A stretch of DNA of 64,000 bases from Mycobacterium colombiense (GTDB taxonomy: Bacteria; Actinomycetota; Actinomycetes; Mycobacteriales; Mycobacteriaceae), in NCBI RefSeq assembly GCF_001953985.1, contig NZ_MBEI01000031.1, forward strand, positions 124,001 through 188,000, written 5' to 3'. The first letter of the stretch is position 1. Every line of letters starts with the position of its first letter. The translations under genes were made by a program, and so were the position numbers. The notes below the pieces were generated by a model. The model had not been told where the DNA came from. It saw only the letters and a program-made list of their open reading frames with translations, and did not search any database. This document shows, piece after piece, positions 42,490-51,012 of this stretch.

Positions 42490-43154
42490 GGCCGCACGAC
42501 ATTGGCCGCAGGAGGTCTACGCCGGTTGTTGTCGGCTGAACTCCATGCCGGCGAGCGTCCGAGATGACGCAATAGGCGGTCGAAGCCAGTGCCGTCCGGC
42601 ACTTGGTCGAGCGCCGGCCCAAACGGGGCGGAAGCACCGGTGCGGTAGTTTCCGCCCGGAACTTGCAATCCGAGCGCCAGCGCCGTGTCAATCACGTTGT
42701 CGGGCAAGTTTAATGGGACGCGAACTGCGCGGGCCACATCCCAGCCGTGCACGACGTAGTCGACGAAGTGAAACCCGATCGCCTGCTCGAAGGGAAACAC
42801 GGCACCCTTGCCGAAGTCGGGTAATTCGAAGGGCACGCCGAGCGTCTCGTCCGCGGCGATTGCCGTGAGCAACTCGCAAGCGGCGGCCGCATAACTGCCT
42901 GCGGGGTCGGCCGCTACCGCGTCGATTACCGCAGAGGTCTCCCACACCGCGGGATCGGCGCCGGCGCCGTGAGCGGCCGCCGTGAACCCTCGATGCTGCG
43001 CGGTCATATGGGCCAGCAGTTCAAGCAGATTCCAGTCGCTGCATGGGGTTGGGCGCTCGAGGTCGCTCGTGCTGACCTTCTGAACAATGTCGATGGTGGC
43101 CATCACTGCCTCGCGGTGGTGTGTTCGCAGAGTATCTATTGTATGCGGAGTCAT
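42444..43154 (-). CDS. TIGR03086-type DinB-fold metal-binding protein
   Basis: 236 residues from MTPHTIDTLRTHHREAVMAT. DinB/MDMPI-like signatures: ERPTPCSDWNLLELLAHMTA, QHRGFTAAAHGAGA and HFVDYVVHGWDVARAVRVPL with metal-ligand histidines. The C-terminal RRPPAANVVRPQVQRLGASH extension is unlike the family and lies over the overlap with the convergent DUF732 gene; the reading frame may have been extended by loss of an earlier stop. It is divergent from a MarR regulator over 45 bases, so it is the likely MarR target. Confidence 0.85.
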   Translation of the reverse strand: MTPHTIDTLRTHHREAVMATIDIVQKVSTSDLERPTPCSDWNLLELLAHMTAQHRGFTAAAHGAGADPAVWETSAVIDAVAADPAGSYAAAACELLTAIAADETLGVPFELPDFGKGAVFPFEQAIGFHFVDYVVHGWDVARAVRVPLNLPDNVIDTALALGLQVPGGNYRTGASAPFGPALDQVPDGTGFDRLLRHLGRSPAWSSADNNRRRPPAANVVRPQVQRLGASHTLPGQ

Positions 43155-43170
43155 ATCGTAAGCATACGCA

Positions 43171-43176
43171 TATAAT
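43171..43176 (+). promoter_or_regulatory. TATAAT -10 hexamer of marR
   Basis: A consensus TATAAT 24 bases before the marR ATG, in the 45-base spacer shared with the divergent DinB-fold gene. Imperfect inverted elements surround it (GTATGC at 43141, GCATAC at 43162), spaced so that a MarR dimer could cover both promoters. No convincing -35 is seen. Confidence 0.5.
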
Positions 43177-43199
43177 CGTGTTTCCTCTACTATCGCGCC

Positions 43200-43634
43200 A
43201 TGACCAAAGGGCGGCCCCGACCTGATCTTGCCGCGATGCTCGGACCGTTGGTGCGCGAACTCGTGGCTGCCGAGCTGCCGATTCTTGAGCGCCACGGGCT
43301 ATCGATGTGGGGTTATACCGTGCTGACCGAGCTGGACAACTCGCCGGTGCGGACTCAAGCCGCCCTGGCCGCGGCTATCGGCGCGGACAAGACCCGCATC
43401 ATCGCTGTCCTCGACGATCTGCAGCAGCTCGGGTACATCGACCGCCGCCCCGACCCCGACGACCGTCGGGTCCGGCTGCTTGAGCTGTCCGAGCGCGGAC
43501 GGACGATCAAAAGACAGGCGCAGCAAGCGATTCAGCGTGGCGAAGAGCGTTGGCTATGCCAGCTGGCTCCGTCGGACCGCAAGTCGCTGTTGCGCATACT
43601 TCAACAACTCACGCCTCGCCCACCCGATGATTGA
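43200..43634 (+). CDS. MarR family transcriptional regulator
   Basis: 144 residues. A winged helix-turn-helix is clear: VRTQAALAAAIGADKTRIIA, VLDDLQQLGYIDRRPDPDDR, RVRLLELSERGRTIKRQAQQ. The DxRxxxLxLTxxG-type wing (DDRRVRLLELSERG) is typical of MarR. N- and C-terminal helices form the dimer interface. ATG 43200. It is divergent from the TIGR03086-type gene and presumably autoregulates and represses it. The inducer is unknown. Confidence 0.9.
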   Translation: MTKGRPRPDLAAMLGPLVRELVAAELPILERHGLSMWGYTVLTELDNSPVRTQAALAAAIGADKTRIIAVLDDLQQLGYIDRRPDPDDRRVRLLELSERGRTIKRQAQQAIQRGEERWLCQLAPSDRKSLLRILQQLTPRPPDD

Positions 43635-43690
43635 CCCTACCGGGCGATTTGTGGTGCCCCGCGACTCTTGAGCAGCAATGTGGCTGTAGC

Positions 43691-44257
43691 GTGACGGCCG
43701 TGAAACCCTCCCGGATGTATTCCTCCGTCGCGCTCGCGGCTTCCGTCGCAGCAACCGTCATGACGTTCGCCGGCGCCGGCACGGCCACCGCGGCGGGCTC
43801 ATGCCCCACCGCGGCGCCGCAGAACGGCGGAACGCCCGACTGGACACTGAGCGGCACCACCGGCAGCGTCGCGGTCACCGGATCCACGGATACGACCGCT
43901 CCGCTGGTCAACGTGACCGCACCGTTCAGCGTGGGCCAGACCCAGGTGCATACGCTGCACGCCGGAGACGGGCCGGTGGTGTCCAACACCGCCAGGGTCT
44001 CGGTCTGCTACATGGGCGTCAACGGACGTGACGGGTCAGTGTTCGATAGCAGCTACCAGCGCGGCGCCCCGGTCGACTTCCCGCTGACCGGAGTTGTGCC
44101 GGGCTTCCAGAAGGCCATCGCAGGCCAAAAGGTCGGGTCGACGGTCGCCGTTGCGATGGTCCCCGCCGATGGCTACCCCCAAGGCCAGCCCAGCGCCGGG
44201 ATCCAGCCCGGTGACTCGCTGGTGTTCGCGATCAAGATCCTCAACGCCTCGGGTTAG
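43691..44257 (+). CDS. Secreted FKBP-type peptidyl-prolyl isomerase
   Basis: 188 residues. The signal peptide reads PSRMYSSVALAASVAATVMT, then FAGAGTATAAG. The C-terminal FKBP core is VSVCYMGVNGRDGSVFDSSY, DFPLTGVVPGFQKAIAGQKV, MVPADGYPQG, and LVFAIKILN. A beta-rich spacer (residues 50-95) precedes it. The enzyme would catalyse proline isomerisation of exported proteins. GTG 43691 is used; GTG 43700 and ATG 43715 also give a signal peptide. It stands 56 bases behind marR on the same strand. Confidence 0.87.
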   Translation: MTAVKPSRMYSSVALAASVAATVMTFAGAGTATAAGSCPTAAPQNGGTPDWTLSGTTGSVAVTGSTDTTAPLVNVTAPFSVGQTQVHTLHAGDGPVVSNTARVSVCYMGVNGRDGSVFDSSYQRGAPVDFPLTGVVPGFQKAIAGQKVGSTVAVAMVPADGYPQGQPSAGIQPGDSLVFAIKILNASG

Positions 44258-44287
44258 CTCGACCCGTCAAATCCCTTGTGCCAAAGG

Positions 44288-44731
44288 TCAATCGACTAAC
44301 GGCGCGAACATGAGCGCGGGATCTATGCCGAGTTGTTGGGCGATGTGAGTGGTGTCCCAATACTCACGCCAGTGCGTGATCGCACCGTCGCGCACCTCGA
44401 AGAGCGCCGTGACGTGGAACGTGACCGTTACGCCGTTCATCGCGTTCACGTCGACCCGCTCGACGACGACGGTGTCGCCGTCGGACACGATCGTGCGTAT
44501 TTCGCTGCCCTCGATCATGCCCGTCGACAGGGTGTTGTGCTTTTCGAGTTCCGCGCGCGCCGCGTCACGTCCGCGGACGATCGGTGAGAGCGGCACGTGG
44601 AGCTGCCAGACGAAGTCCTCGGCCATGAGGGCCGTCATGGCGTCTATGTCCATGCTCCGGCCGTAAGCGGCGTGTATAAAATCGACCACGATCTTTTCGT
44701 TGTTGTTCTTTGTCACAACACTTTTGGCCAT
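44288..44731 (-). CDS. Limonene-1,2-epoxide hydrolase-like NTF2-fold protein
   Basis: 147 residues with the LEH/SnoaL fold: KIVVDFIHAAYGRSMDIDAM, TALMAEDFVWQLHVPLS and the catalytic-type end FEVRDGAITHWREYWD, where Arg/Asp are positioned as in limonene epoxide hydrolase (M. tuberculosis EphG is the local model). Another possibility is a ketosteroid isomerase-like protein. ATG 44731. It converges with the FKBP gene 30 bases away and is upstream of nothing obvious. Confidence 0.82.
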   Translation of the reverse strand: MAKSVVTKNNNEKIVVDFIHAAYGRSMDIDAMTALMAEDFVWQLHVPLSPIVRGRDAARAELEKHNTLSTGMIEGSEIRTIVSDGDTVVVERVDVNAMNGVTVTFHVTALFEVRDGAITHWREYWDTTHIAQQLGIDPALMFAPLVD

Positions 44732-44829
44732 CTCATAGTCCTTTAGGGGCGGTTACGGTTCGTTATTCGTCGAACTGTAGATGGCCGTCGCCCGATTAGG
44801 CGCTGATATACGAATCGCTTAGCGAGGGT

Positions 44830-47115
44830 TCAGGGACGCCGCAGCGTGATGATGGTGACGTCGTCGTCGGTGTGGCCCGATGCCATCGCCGTCCAGATTC
44901 CGGTCGCGGCGATGTCGCCGGCCCGGCCGAGGTTTTCGGCCAGCAGGTCGAGGCCGTCGTCGATCGATTCACCGCGACGTTCCACGAGGCCGTCGGAGAA
45001 CAGCACCACGCCGTGTCCGGGTTCGACGGTGAAGGTGCTGGGTGCGTATTTCACGCCTTTGACGCCGATGGGCGGCGAGAGCTTGATCGGTGCCGGTACC
45101 GCCGGCGCGCGGGAGTTCGTCAGGTAGGGCATCAAGTGACCGGCGGACGCCGCCTCCACCCGGCCCGAGTCGAGGTCGACCCGCGCGGCGATGACGGTGG
45201 CGAACGCGCCGCGAAGCATGTGCAGGCAGAAGTCGTTGAGCTGCGCCAGCGCCTCGGCCGGTGCGGCGCCGGCGAACAATTGGGCGCGCAGGGCGTTGCG
45301 GAGCGCGGCCATGGTGCCGGCTGCGGCGATGCCGTGCCCGGCGACGTCGCCGATCAGCACGATCAGCCGGCCGTCGCGGAGCTCGAACGCGTCGTACCAG
45401 TCGCCGCCGACGTTGTCGCCCGCCGCCGGCTCGTAATGCGCCGACAGTTCCCAACTTTCGAGCGCCGGGATCGACTCGGGCAGCAGGCTGCGCTGCAGCG
45501 TCTCGGCCACGCGCAGCGCTCCGCGCGTGCGGCGGTACAGCGACTCGACCAGGTGGCGCCGCAATGACCCCGCGGATTCGGCCTCGCTCTGCGACCACGG
45601 CTCGCTGCGCTGGTGGACGATCTCGCGCCACCGGTCGAACGACTTGCGCGGGCTGAGCCGAAGTTGGTCACCTTCGCTGACCGCGATCGCCTTGTTGTAC
45701 GGGTCGCCGCCCCAGTCGACCGAGCGCAGCACCTCCCGCCGGAACCAGATGGCGTATTGCCCGTCAGGCAGGTTGAGCACCAGCGCCCCGGCGGCCACCT
45801 GGGGATCGAGATCGAGTTCGGGCAGTGCGCCCGACAGGCACTCGCTGCTCGCGATGTCCTCGTCCACGTCACGCGCCCAGGCGGCGACGGCCGCCACGAT
45901 GTCCGGTGGTGGAACCGAGCCACGCATCCGCAGATCGCCCCCGATGTCGATGACCACGCCGTCGGCGGGCACGAGGTCGAGCAGGTCGGGAGCGCCGAGC
46001 AGCGCCTCCGACAGCGGTTCGCCATCGTCCAGCGTGGCGGCGAGGAGCTTGGCCAGGACGGCCTGCGCGGCCAACCGCTTGTGTAGTTGTTCGTCCTCGA
46101 ATCGGTCGACGAGTCGCAGCGACAGGGTTGAGCCGAGGAACTCGGCCGCCGCCCGGGTGCCGAACGGCGGCAGGTGCGGACCTGCGTAATGGTGACAGGC
46201 GATCAGCCCCCACAGCCGCCCCTGCCGCAGCAACGAGATCGACATCGACGCGTGCACACCCATGTTCTGCAGATATTCGACATGGATGGGCGACACGCTG
46301 CGCAACGTGGCATACGTCAGATCCAGCGGCGTGTTGTTCACCGGGTCGACGCTCGGCACCAGCGGTGCCGGCGTGTAGTCGACGTCGGAAATCAGTCGAA
46401 TCCAGTTCTTCTCATACAGCGCGCGCGCCTGCGCCGGGATGTCGGTAGACGGGTAATGCAGGCCGAGGAAGGAGTTGAGGTTGTCGCGCCTGGACTCGGC
46501 AACAACCTCGCCGTTGTATTCCTCGTCGTAGCGGTACACCATGACCCGGTCGAAGCCGGTCAGATCGCGGACGGCACGCGCGGCGGTGGCGTACAGCTCG
46601 GTCAGCGTGGAGGCCCGGTTCAACTCCTCCACCGCGCCGCGGACCGCCTGATACGTGTTGGGGAAGGAGAACGGCCGCTCGCCGTAGGCGATCTCGAGCT
46701 CCACCAGCACCACACCGCCCGGCTCGCGGTGCAGGATCGCGTCGAAGGCCCGCGGCTCGCCGGCGACCTCGATGGTGAGCTCGAGCGGATTGTTCTGGCG
46801 CAGGCTGCCGAAGGTCGCCGCGGCCTGCTCGATGCGGGCGGCTTGCTCGGAACCGATGAGCGCCGACAGGTGCCGGCCCAGGACGGCGTCGACGGGACGG
46901 CCGAGCAGCTCGGCGACGTTGGCGCTGACCTGGCGCACCTCGAACGCGGGCTCACGCACCACCGCGAGCACGCCGCGCGGCTGGATGCTGCCGGGGATGT
47001 GGATCGGCTCACGCGCGCAGTTGTCCAGGTCGATCGGGGTGCCGACCGGTACGAGATCGTCGATCGACTGATCCGCGGGGGCCGATGGCCACGCGGACCG
47101 CTCGTCGTCGGTCAC
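44830..47115 (-). CDS. Bacteriophytochrome with SpoIIE/PP2C phosphatase output
   Basis: 761 residues. The N-terminal PAS domain carries DLDNCAREPIHIPG with Cys33, the biliverdin-attachment position of BphPs (then IQPRG instead of IQPHG). The GAF domain (about 150-335) has LHYPSTDIPAQARALY and LRSVSPIHVEYLQNMGVHAS, then LWGLIACHHY. PHY (about 340-520) has WGGDPYNKAI and PRKSFDRWREIVHQRSEPW. The C-terminus (about 537-761) is a PP2C/SpoIIE phosphatase with GDWYDAF, GDVAGHG and DDDVT metal sites. The natural reading is a red/far-red light receptor controlling a phosphatase, probably acting on an anti-sigma antagonist. GTG 47115. Divergent from heme oxygenase. Confidence 0.93.
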   Translation of the reverse strand: MTDDERSAWPSAPADQSIDDLVPVGTPIDLDNCAREPIHIPGSIQPRGVLAVVREPAFEVRQVSANVAELLGRPVDAVLGRHLSALIGSEQAARIEQAAATFGSLRQNNPLELTIEVAGEPRAFDAILHREPGGVVLVELEIAYGERPFSFPNTYQAVRGAVEELNRASTLTELYATAARAVRDLTGFDRVMVYRYDEEYNGEVVAESRRDNLNSFLGLHYPSTDIPAQARALYEKNWIRLISDVDYTPAPLVPSVDPVNNTPLDLTYATLRSVSPIHVEYLQNMGVHASMSISLLRQGRLWGLIACHHYAGPHLPPFGTRAAAEFLGSTLSLRLVDRFEDEQLHKRLAAQAVLAKLLAATLDDGEPLSEALLGAPDLLDLVPADGVVIDIGGDLRMRGSVPPPDIVAAVAAWARDVDEDIASSECLSGALPELDLDPQVAAGALVLNLPDGQYAIWFRREVLRSVDWGGDPYNKAIAVSEGDQLRLSPRKSFDRWREIVHQRSEPWSQSEAESAGSLRRHLVESLYRRTRGALRVAETLQRSLLPESIPALESWELSAHYEPAAGDNVGGDWYDAFELRDGRLIVLIGDVAGHGIAAAGTMAALRNALRAQLFAGAAPAEALAQLNDFCLHMLRGAFATVIAARVDLDSGRVEAASAGHLMPYLTNSRAPAVPAPIKLSPPIGVKGVKYAPSTFTVEPGHGVVLFSDGLVERRGESIDDGLDLLAENLGRAGDIAATGIWTAMASGHTDDDVTIITLRRP

Positions 47116-47294
47116 GCGAGCGGCCTTATCGGATTTGTGAGGTGTAGCAGCCAGATCTCCAAGCTATCAATGTGTGTCCCATTCTGGACCAGGTCAGCCG
47201 CGGTTCGCGCTTCCACGTGGATGTGGCCCGGGCTGATTCGCATCCGCCGCGGTAACGCGCCCCGCCGCGATCACCAATGTAATCTGAGCAGGTC

Positions 47295-47942
47295 ATGTGC
47301 TCGATCGCCGTCCCAGCAAGTCGCCGCCTGTCGGTCGCGATGAAGGATGGCTCGGCGGCCGAACACGACGCCGCCGAACAGAGCCCGTTCATGTCCGAGC
47401 TGCTCGCCGGACGGATTGGCGCGGCGGGCTATTCCGACTATCTGCTGCGGTTGCGCGTGGTGTACGCCGCCCTCGAGGACGCCGTGCGGGCCCGGTGTGA
47501 CGACTCGATGGTTGCCGCTGTGTACGACCCCGCGCTGGAGCGCTTGACGGCTATCGATGCCGACCTCGAGCATTGGCTGCCCCAGGGTGCCGCACGCGAT
47601 GTCGACTCCCCCGCGGCGGCGGCCTACGCCGAGCGGCTCGGCGCGCTTACGTGGGGAGGTGCGCTGGTCGCCCACCACTACACGCGCTATCTCGGCGATC
47701 TCTCCGGAGGCCGGGGCATCGGCAAAATCCTGGACCGCACATTCGATCTCGGCGGCGCCGGCCTTGCGTTCTACGACTTCCCGGTGCGGCCCAAACCCTA
47801 CAAAGACGCCTATCGCGCCCGCCTCGACGCCCTTGCCGCCGACACCGGTGAAATCGATCGCATCGTCGGCGAGGTGAAGTTCGCCTTCGGCCTGAACCAG
47901 GCCATCTTCGATGAATTGGCCGACAGCGTCATACCTGGTTGA
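47295..47942 (+). CDS. Heme oxygenase (biliverdin-producing)
   Basis: 215 residues of the HO-1-like family. LSVAMKDGSAAEHDAAEQSP holds the proximal heme ligand His24; the distal helix is ALVAHHYTRYLGDLSGGRGI with the GDLSGG hinge. The reaction converts heme to biliverdin, CO and iron. ATG 47295 gives the usual short N-terminus. It is divergent from the bacteriophytochrome gene over 179 bases, so it likely provides the chromophore as BphO. Iron release from heme is an alternative role. The 3' end overlaps the convergent SDR by 14 bases. Confidence 0.93.
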   Translation: MCSIAVPASRRLSVAMKDGSAAEHDAAEQSPFMSELLAGRIGAAGYSDYLLRLRVVYAALEDAVRARCDDSMVAAVYDPALERLTAIDADLEHWLPQGAARDVDSPAAAAYAERLGALTWGGALVAHHYTRYLGDLSGGRGIGKILDRTFDLGGAGLAFYDFPVRPKPYKDAYRARLDALAADTGEIDRIVGEVKFAFGLNQAIFDELADSVIPG

Positions 47943-48690
47943 ATCCGCCGTCGGCGGTGACAGTTGATCCGGTGCTGAAGCTGGACAGATCGCTGGCCAA
48001 AAACACTGCGGCATTGGCGATCTCGGTGGGATCGGCGAAGCGGCCCAGCGGGATGGTGGCGATGCGTTCGGCGCGGAACTCTTCGATCGAAGCGTCGGGA
48101 TCGGTCTGTGCGGCCAGCGCGTTGCTTCCCGGCGTGGCTGTGGAGCCTGCCACGATCACGTTGACCCGGATGTTGCGGTCGGCGAGTTCACTGGCCCACG
48201 CGCGGGCCAGTGACCGGACGGCCGCCTTGGTGGCGGCGTAGATGCTGAGCCCGGCGCGGCCCCGGTCGGCGGTGGTGGAGCCGGTCAGGATGACGGAGGC
48301 GCCGTCGTTGAGCAGCGGCAGCGCTTTCTGCACGGTATAGACGACCCCCTTGACGTTGGTGGTCAGCAGCGCATCGAGATCGTCGTCGGTGATCTCCCCC
48401 AGCCGCGCCACCCTCGTCGATCCGGCGTTGGCCATCACGATGTCGAGACCGTTACCGGCGGCCGCGACCTCGGTGTAGAGCCGGTCCAGGTCCTCCGGTT
48501 TTCCGACGTCGCCGCGCACTGCGGTGACGCGCGGGCCCAATGTGCTTGCCGCATCGTCGAGTTCGGGCTGGCGCCGGCCTGTGATGAACACCCGGTCGGC
48601 GCCCTCGTCAAGGAACCGCTGTGCGGTGGCAAGCCCGATCCCGGAGTTGGCGCCGGTGATGACGGCGATCTTGTTGTCGAGCAATCCCAT
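47929..48690 (-). CDS. Short-chain dehydrogenase/reductase
   Basis: 253 residues: TGANSGIG near 12-19, ANAG, LTGSTTADRGRAGLSIYAAT with Ser, Tyr and the Lys of YAATK, and the terminal GSTVTADGGFNQV typical of classical SDRs. The substrate is unknown. ATG 48690 lies 12 bases after the stop of the lipocalin-like gene, so the two form an operon. The end overlaps heme oxygenase convergently by 14 bases. Confidence 0.92.
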   Translation of the reverse strand: MGLLDNKIAVITGANSGIGLATAQRFLDEGADRVFITGRRQPELDDAASTLGPRVTAVRGDVGKPEDLDRLYTEVAAAGNGLDIVMANAGSTRVARLGEITDDDLDALLTTNVKGVVYTVQKALPLLNDGASVILTGSTTADRGRAGLSIYAATKAAVRSLARAWASELADRNIRVNVIVAGSTATPGSNALAAQTDPDASIEEFRAERIATIPLGRFADPTEIANAAVFLASDLSSFSTGSTVTADGGFNQV

Positions 48691-48702
48691 TCGGTTCTCC
48701 GG

Positions 48703-49167
48703 CTATCCTTGTTTCGCGCGCTGCCAGATCAGGCGGCCGTTGCGCAGCTTGCCCTTGATGAGCACGGGCTCGGCGGGGCCGAGCTGTAGACGGTCATCGC
48801 CGACTTGCGCTGCGCGATACTGGGTTCCACCGATCCAGTTGGGTAGCAGGCTGACATCGACGTGGTGGGCGATGACGCCGCCGTCGAGAACGCTGTATGG
48901 GCCGGCGTAGGCGAGATAGCCCCTGGCCGACGCGGCCAATTCGTCATCCGTGGCGATTTGAAGATCGCCGCGGGCGATCGGCGCGCGGTCCGCGCGCATG
49001 AGCTGGGCGGACATGTAGCCGTCCGCGGTGTACATGATGATTCCGCGCGCGTCGGTTCCCAGCGGATAACGCACATTCGAGCCATCCACGTCGGAGCTCT
49101 CGTAGGACTCCAACGTCCAGGCCCCGACGAGGTACTCACGCAGATCCCGCGTGGTGAGTGTGGTCAT
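48703..49167 (-). CDS. Lipocalin-like domain protein
   Basis: 154 residues: LVGAWTLESYESSDVDGSNV, YPLGTDARGIIMYTADGYMS and YAGPYSVLDGGVIAHHVDVS form the start of the small beta-barrel called lipocalin-like (lipocalin_5). Such proteins probably bind a small hydrophobic molecule; members are encoded beside SDRs and in polyketide-type clusters. It precedes the SDR gene by 12 bases. The 245 bases upstream (49168-49412) contain no gene. Confidence 0.85.
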   Translation of the reverse strand: MTTLTTRDLREYLVGAWTLESYESSDVDGSNVRYPLGTDARGIIMYTADGYMSAQLMRADRAPIARGDLQIATDDELAASARGYLAYAGPYSVLDGGVIAHHVDVSLLPNWIGGTQYRAAQVGDDRLQLGPAEPVLIKGKLRNGRLIWQRAKQG

Positions 49168-49412
49168 CGTTGGCGCCCCTCCGTGATGTGCTGTGACCGC
49201 TTGACCGCGTCCGACGCATCGATAATGCCGCGCATAACCTGTCCCAACGCCATCGCCCCCGCATCACCCGGGGCAACCGGCGGCCTCGCCCGACAGGTTC
49301 GGACCGAACTAAAGTCTGCGGCATGATCGCCGCTTTCGTCCTGTCGCCGTGGTCAGTGCGCCGCCCGCCGCGGGCAGCCGGTGAATCCGGACGCTAGGCC
49401 CGGTACAGACGC

Positions 49413-50096
49413 GTGGCGGCCCTGGCGCTGGCGCTGGCCGGACTGGCGTTCCTCGACTCGCTCAATGTGCTCAACGTCGGAGTGGTCTCGGCCGTCATCT
49501 TCGACAGCCGGCTGGCTCGCCGGTCACCGATTCCCGGCGCCCTGAGCTACGTCGCGGGCGTATTCGCGGTGACGACCGCCTTCGGCGTGTGCGCCGTGCT
49601 GGGCATCGGCTTCATCACCGAGGTGCTCGACTTTCATCTGACGCCGGCCATTCGCTTCCGGGGCGAACTGCTGCTGGGGCTCGTCCTGGTCGGCTTGGCC
49701 TACTTCCCGCTGACCGCACAATCGTCGGCACCCGGCTGGGCGCTGGCGGCGATGCGGCAACGGCCGTGGCTGCTCGGATTCCTGGGGCTGGCGGTGGGCA
49801 GTGGGCAGGCTCCGACGGCGGTGCCGTACCTCACCGGGTTGGCGATGCTCGCCGCGCTGCACCCGCGACCGCCGTTCTGGCCACTGGTCATCATCGCCTA
49901 CTGGGCGATCGCCCTGTCGCCGCCGCTGCTGATCCTTGCCCTCTCGCTGAGGAAAACCATGCGAGCCAGGCGCATTCAGCGCGCGATCGTCCGGGCGCTC
50001 AGCCGCTACGGGCCGATGTCGGTGCGGCTGTTGTTCCTGGTTTTCGGAACCGGGCTCATCGCCGATGCACTCGTCAATCACAGCGCACTCTGGTGA
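49413..50096 (+). CDS. GAP family membrane protein
   Basis: 227 residues, about six membrane helices: LALALAGLAFLDSLNVLNVG, GALSYVAGVFAVTTAFGVCA, LLLGLVLVGLAYFPLT, LVIIAYWAIALSPPLLILAL and LLFLVFGTGLIADAL. The layout, the early DSLN motif and the short charged loop before the last pair match the GAP/SfLAP family of mycobacterial membrane proteins that includes those linked to glycopeptidolipid export. A LysE-like flux role is possible. GTG 49413. It stands alone ahead of a methyltransferase. Confidence 0.82.
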   Translation: MAALALALAGLAFLDSLNVLNVGVVSAVIFDSRLARRSPIPGALSYVAGVFAVTTAFGVCAVLGIGFITEVLDFHLTPAIRFRGELLLGLVLVGLAYFPLTAQSSAPGWALAAMRQRPWLLGFLGLAVGSGQAPTAVPYLTGLAMLAALHPRPPFWPLVIIAYWAIALSPPLLILALSLRKTMRARRIQRAIVRALSRYGPMSVRLLFLVFGTGLIADALVNHSALW

Positions 50097-50148
50097 CGCA
50101 CCAGAACTTCTCATGTCTCGCACAGCGAGCCGGATTACCTTGTCGCGT

Positions 50149-50916
50149 GTGACTGATCGTCGAGAGCGCGCGATGTCCTTCGGTTCGATCGCCGAGGACT
50201 ACGACGGGCTGCGACCGCACCCGCCGCAGCAGGCGGTGGACTGGTTGTTGCCATCCCGCTGTGAGGTGGCCGTCGACGTGGGTGCGGGCACCGGGTTGTT
50301 CACCCGCACGCTCGTCGGCCGCGCGGCGCACGTCGTGGCCGTCGAGCCCGATGCGCGGATGCGCGCGGTGCTGGCCGAGCGGTCTCCCGGGGTTCGCGCC
50401 GTGGAGGGCACCGGCGAGGCGATTCCCCTTCCCGACGATTCCGCGGACGCGGTGTTCGTCTCGTCGGCGTGGCACTGGATGGACCCCGAACGGGCGGTGC
50501 CCGAGATCGGCCGGGTATTGCGCGACGGCGGGCGGTTCGGGCTGATCTGGACCAGTCGAGATCGCGACGTCGACTGGGTTCGCGACCTCGAGGTGCTGCC
50601 CAAGGACGACACGTCCGAACTGGATGCGCCCGACCGCTTCCGGCGGCGCCACGAGAACGTTGTCCTGCCCGATCCGCAGATTTTCCACAACGTCGCGCGG
50701 GAGACGTTCGGGTTCGTGCGGACCATGAGGATCGACGATGTCGTCGCGATGCTCGGCACCTACAGCCGGGTGATCATCGCTTCTCCGGATGACCGCGCGC
50801 AGCGGCTCGCCAGCGCCCGAGCCGTCCTGGCCGAGCGATTCCCCGGCGCGGAAGCCATCGACATCCCGATGCAGTCCCGGTGCTGGCGCGCCGACCGGAT
50901 CGCCCGCGGTCGGTAG
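50149..50916 (+). CDS. Class I SAM-dependent methyltransferase
   Basis: About 255 residues. Motif I VAVDVGAGTGLFTRTLVGRA, then VVAVEPDARMRAVLAERSPG, VEGTGEAIPLPDDSADAVFV and SAWHWMD define a Rossmann-type methyltransferase of the UbiE/BioC-like group. The acceptor is unknown. GTG 50149 is chosen; ATG 50113 and 50173 are possible, and none has a good ribosome site. The central DRDVDWVRDLEVLPKDDTSE loop is a lid typical of trans-aconitate methyltransferase-like members. Confidence 0.88.
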   Translation: MTDRRERAMSFGSIAEDYDGLRPHPPQQAVDWLLPSRCEVAVDVGAGTGLFTRTLVGRAAHVVAVEPDARMRAVLAERSPGVRAVEGTGEAIPLPDDSADAVFVSSAWHWMDPERAVPEIGRVLRDGGRFGLIWTSRDRDVDWVRDLEVLPKDDTSELDAPDRFRRRHENVVLPDPQIFHNVARETFGFVRTMRIDDVVAMLGTYSRVIIASPDDRAQRLASARAVLAERFPGAEAIDIPMQSRCWRADRIARGR

Positions 50917-51012
50917 GGGCCGCGCCGGTGTCTGTTTTCTTCCGAATGTCATAGACAGCACGGGGTTAACCGCGTAACTTCTGCCGCAACCAGCCCGGCG
51001 AGGAGAAGACGC

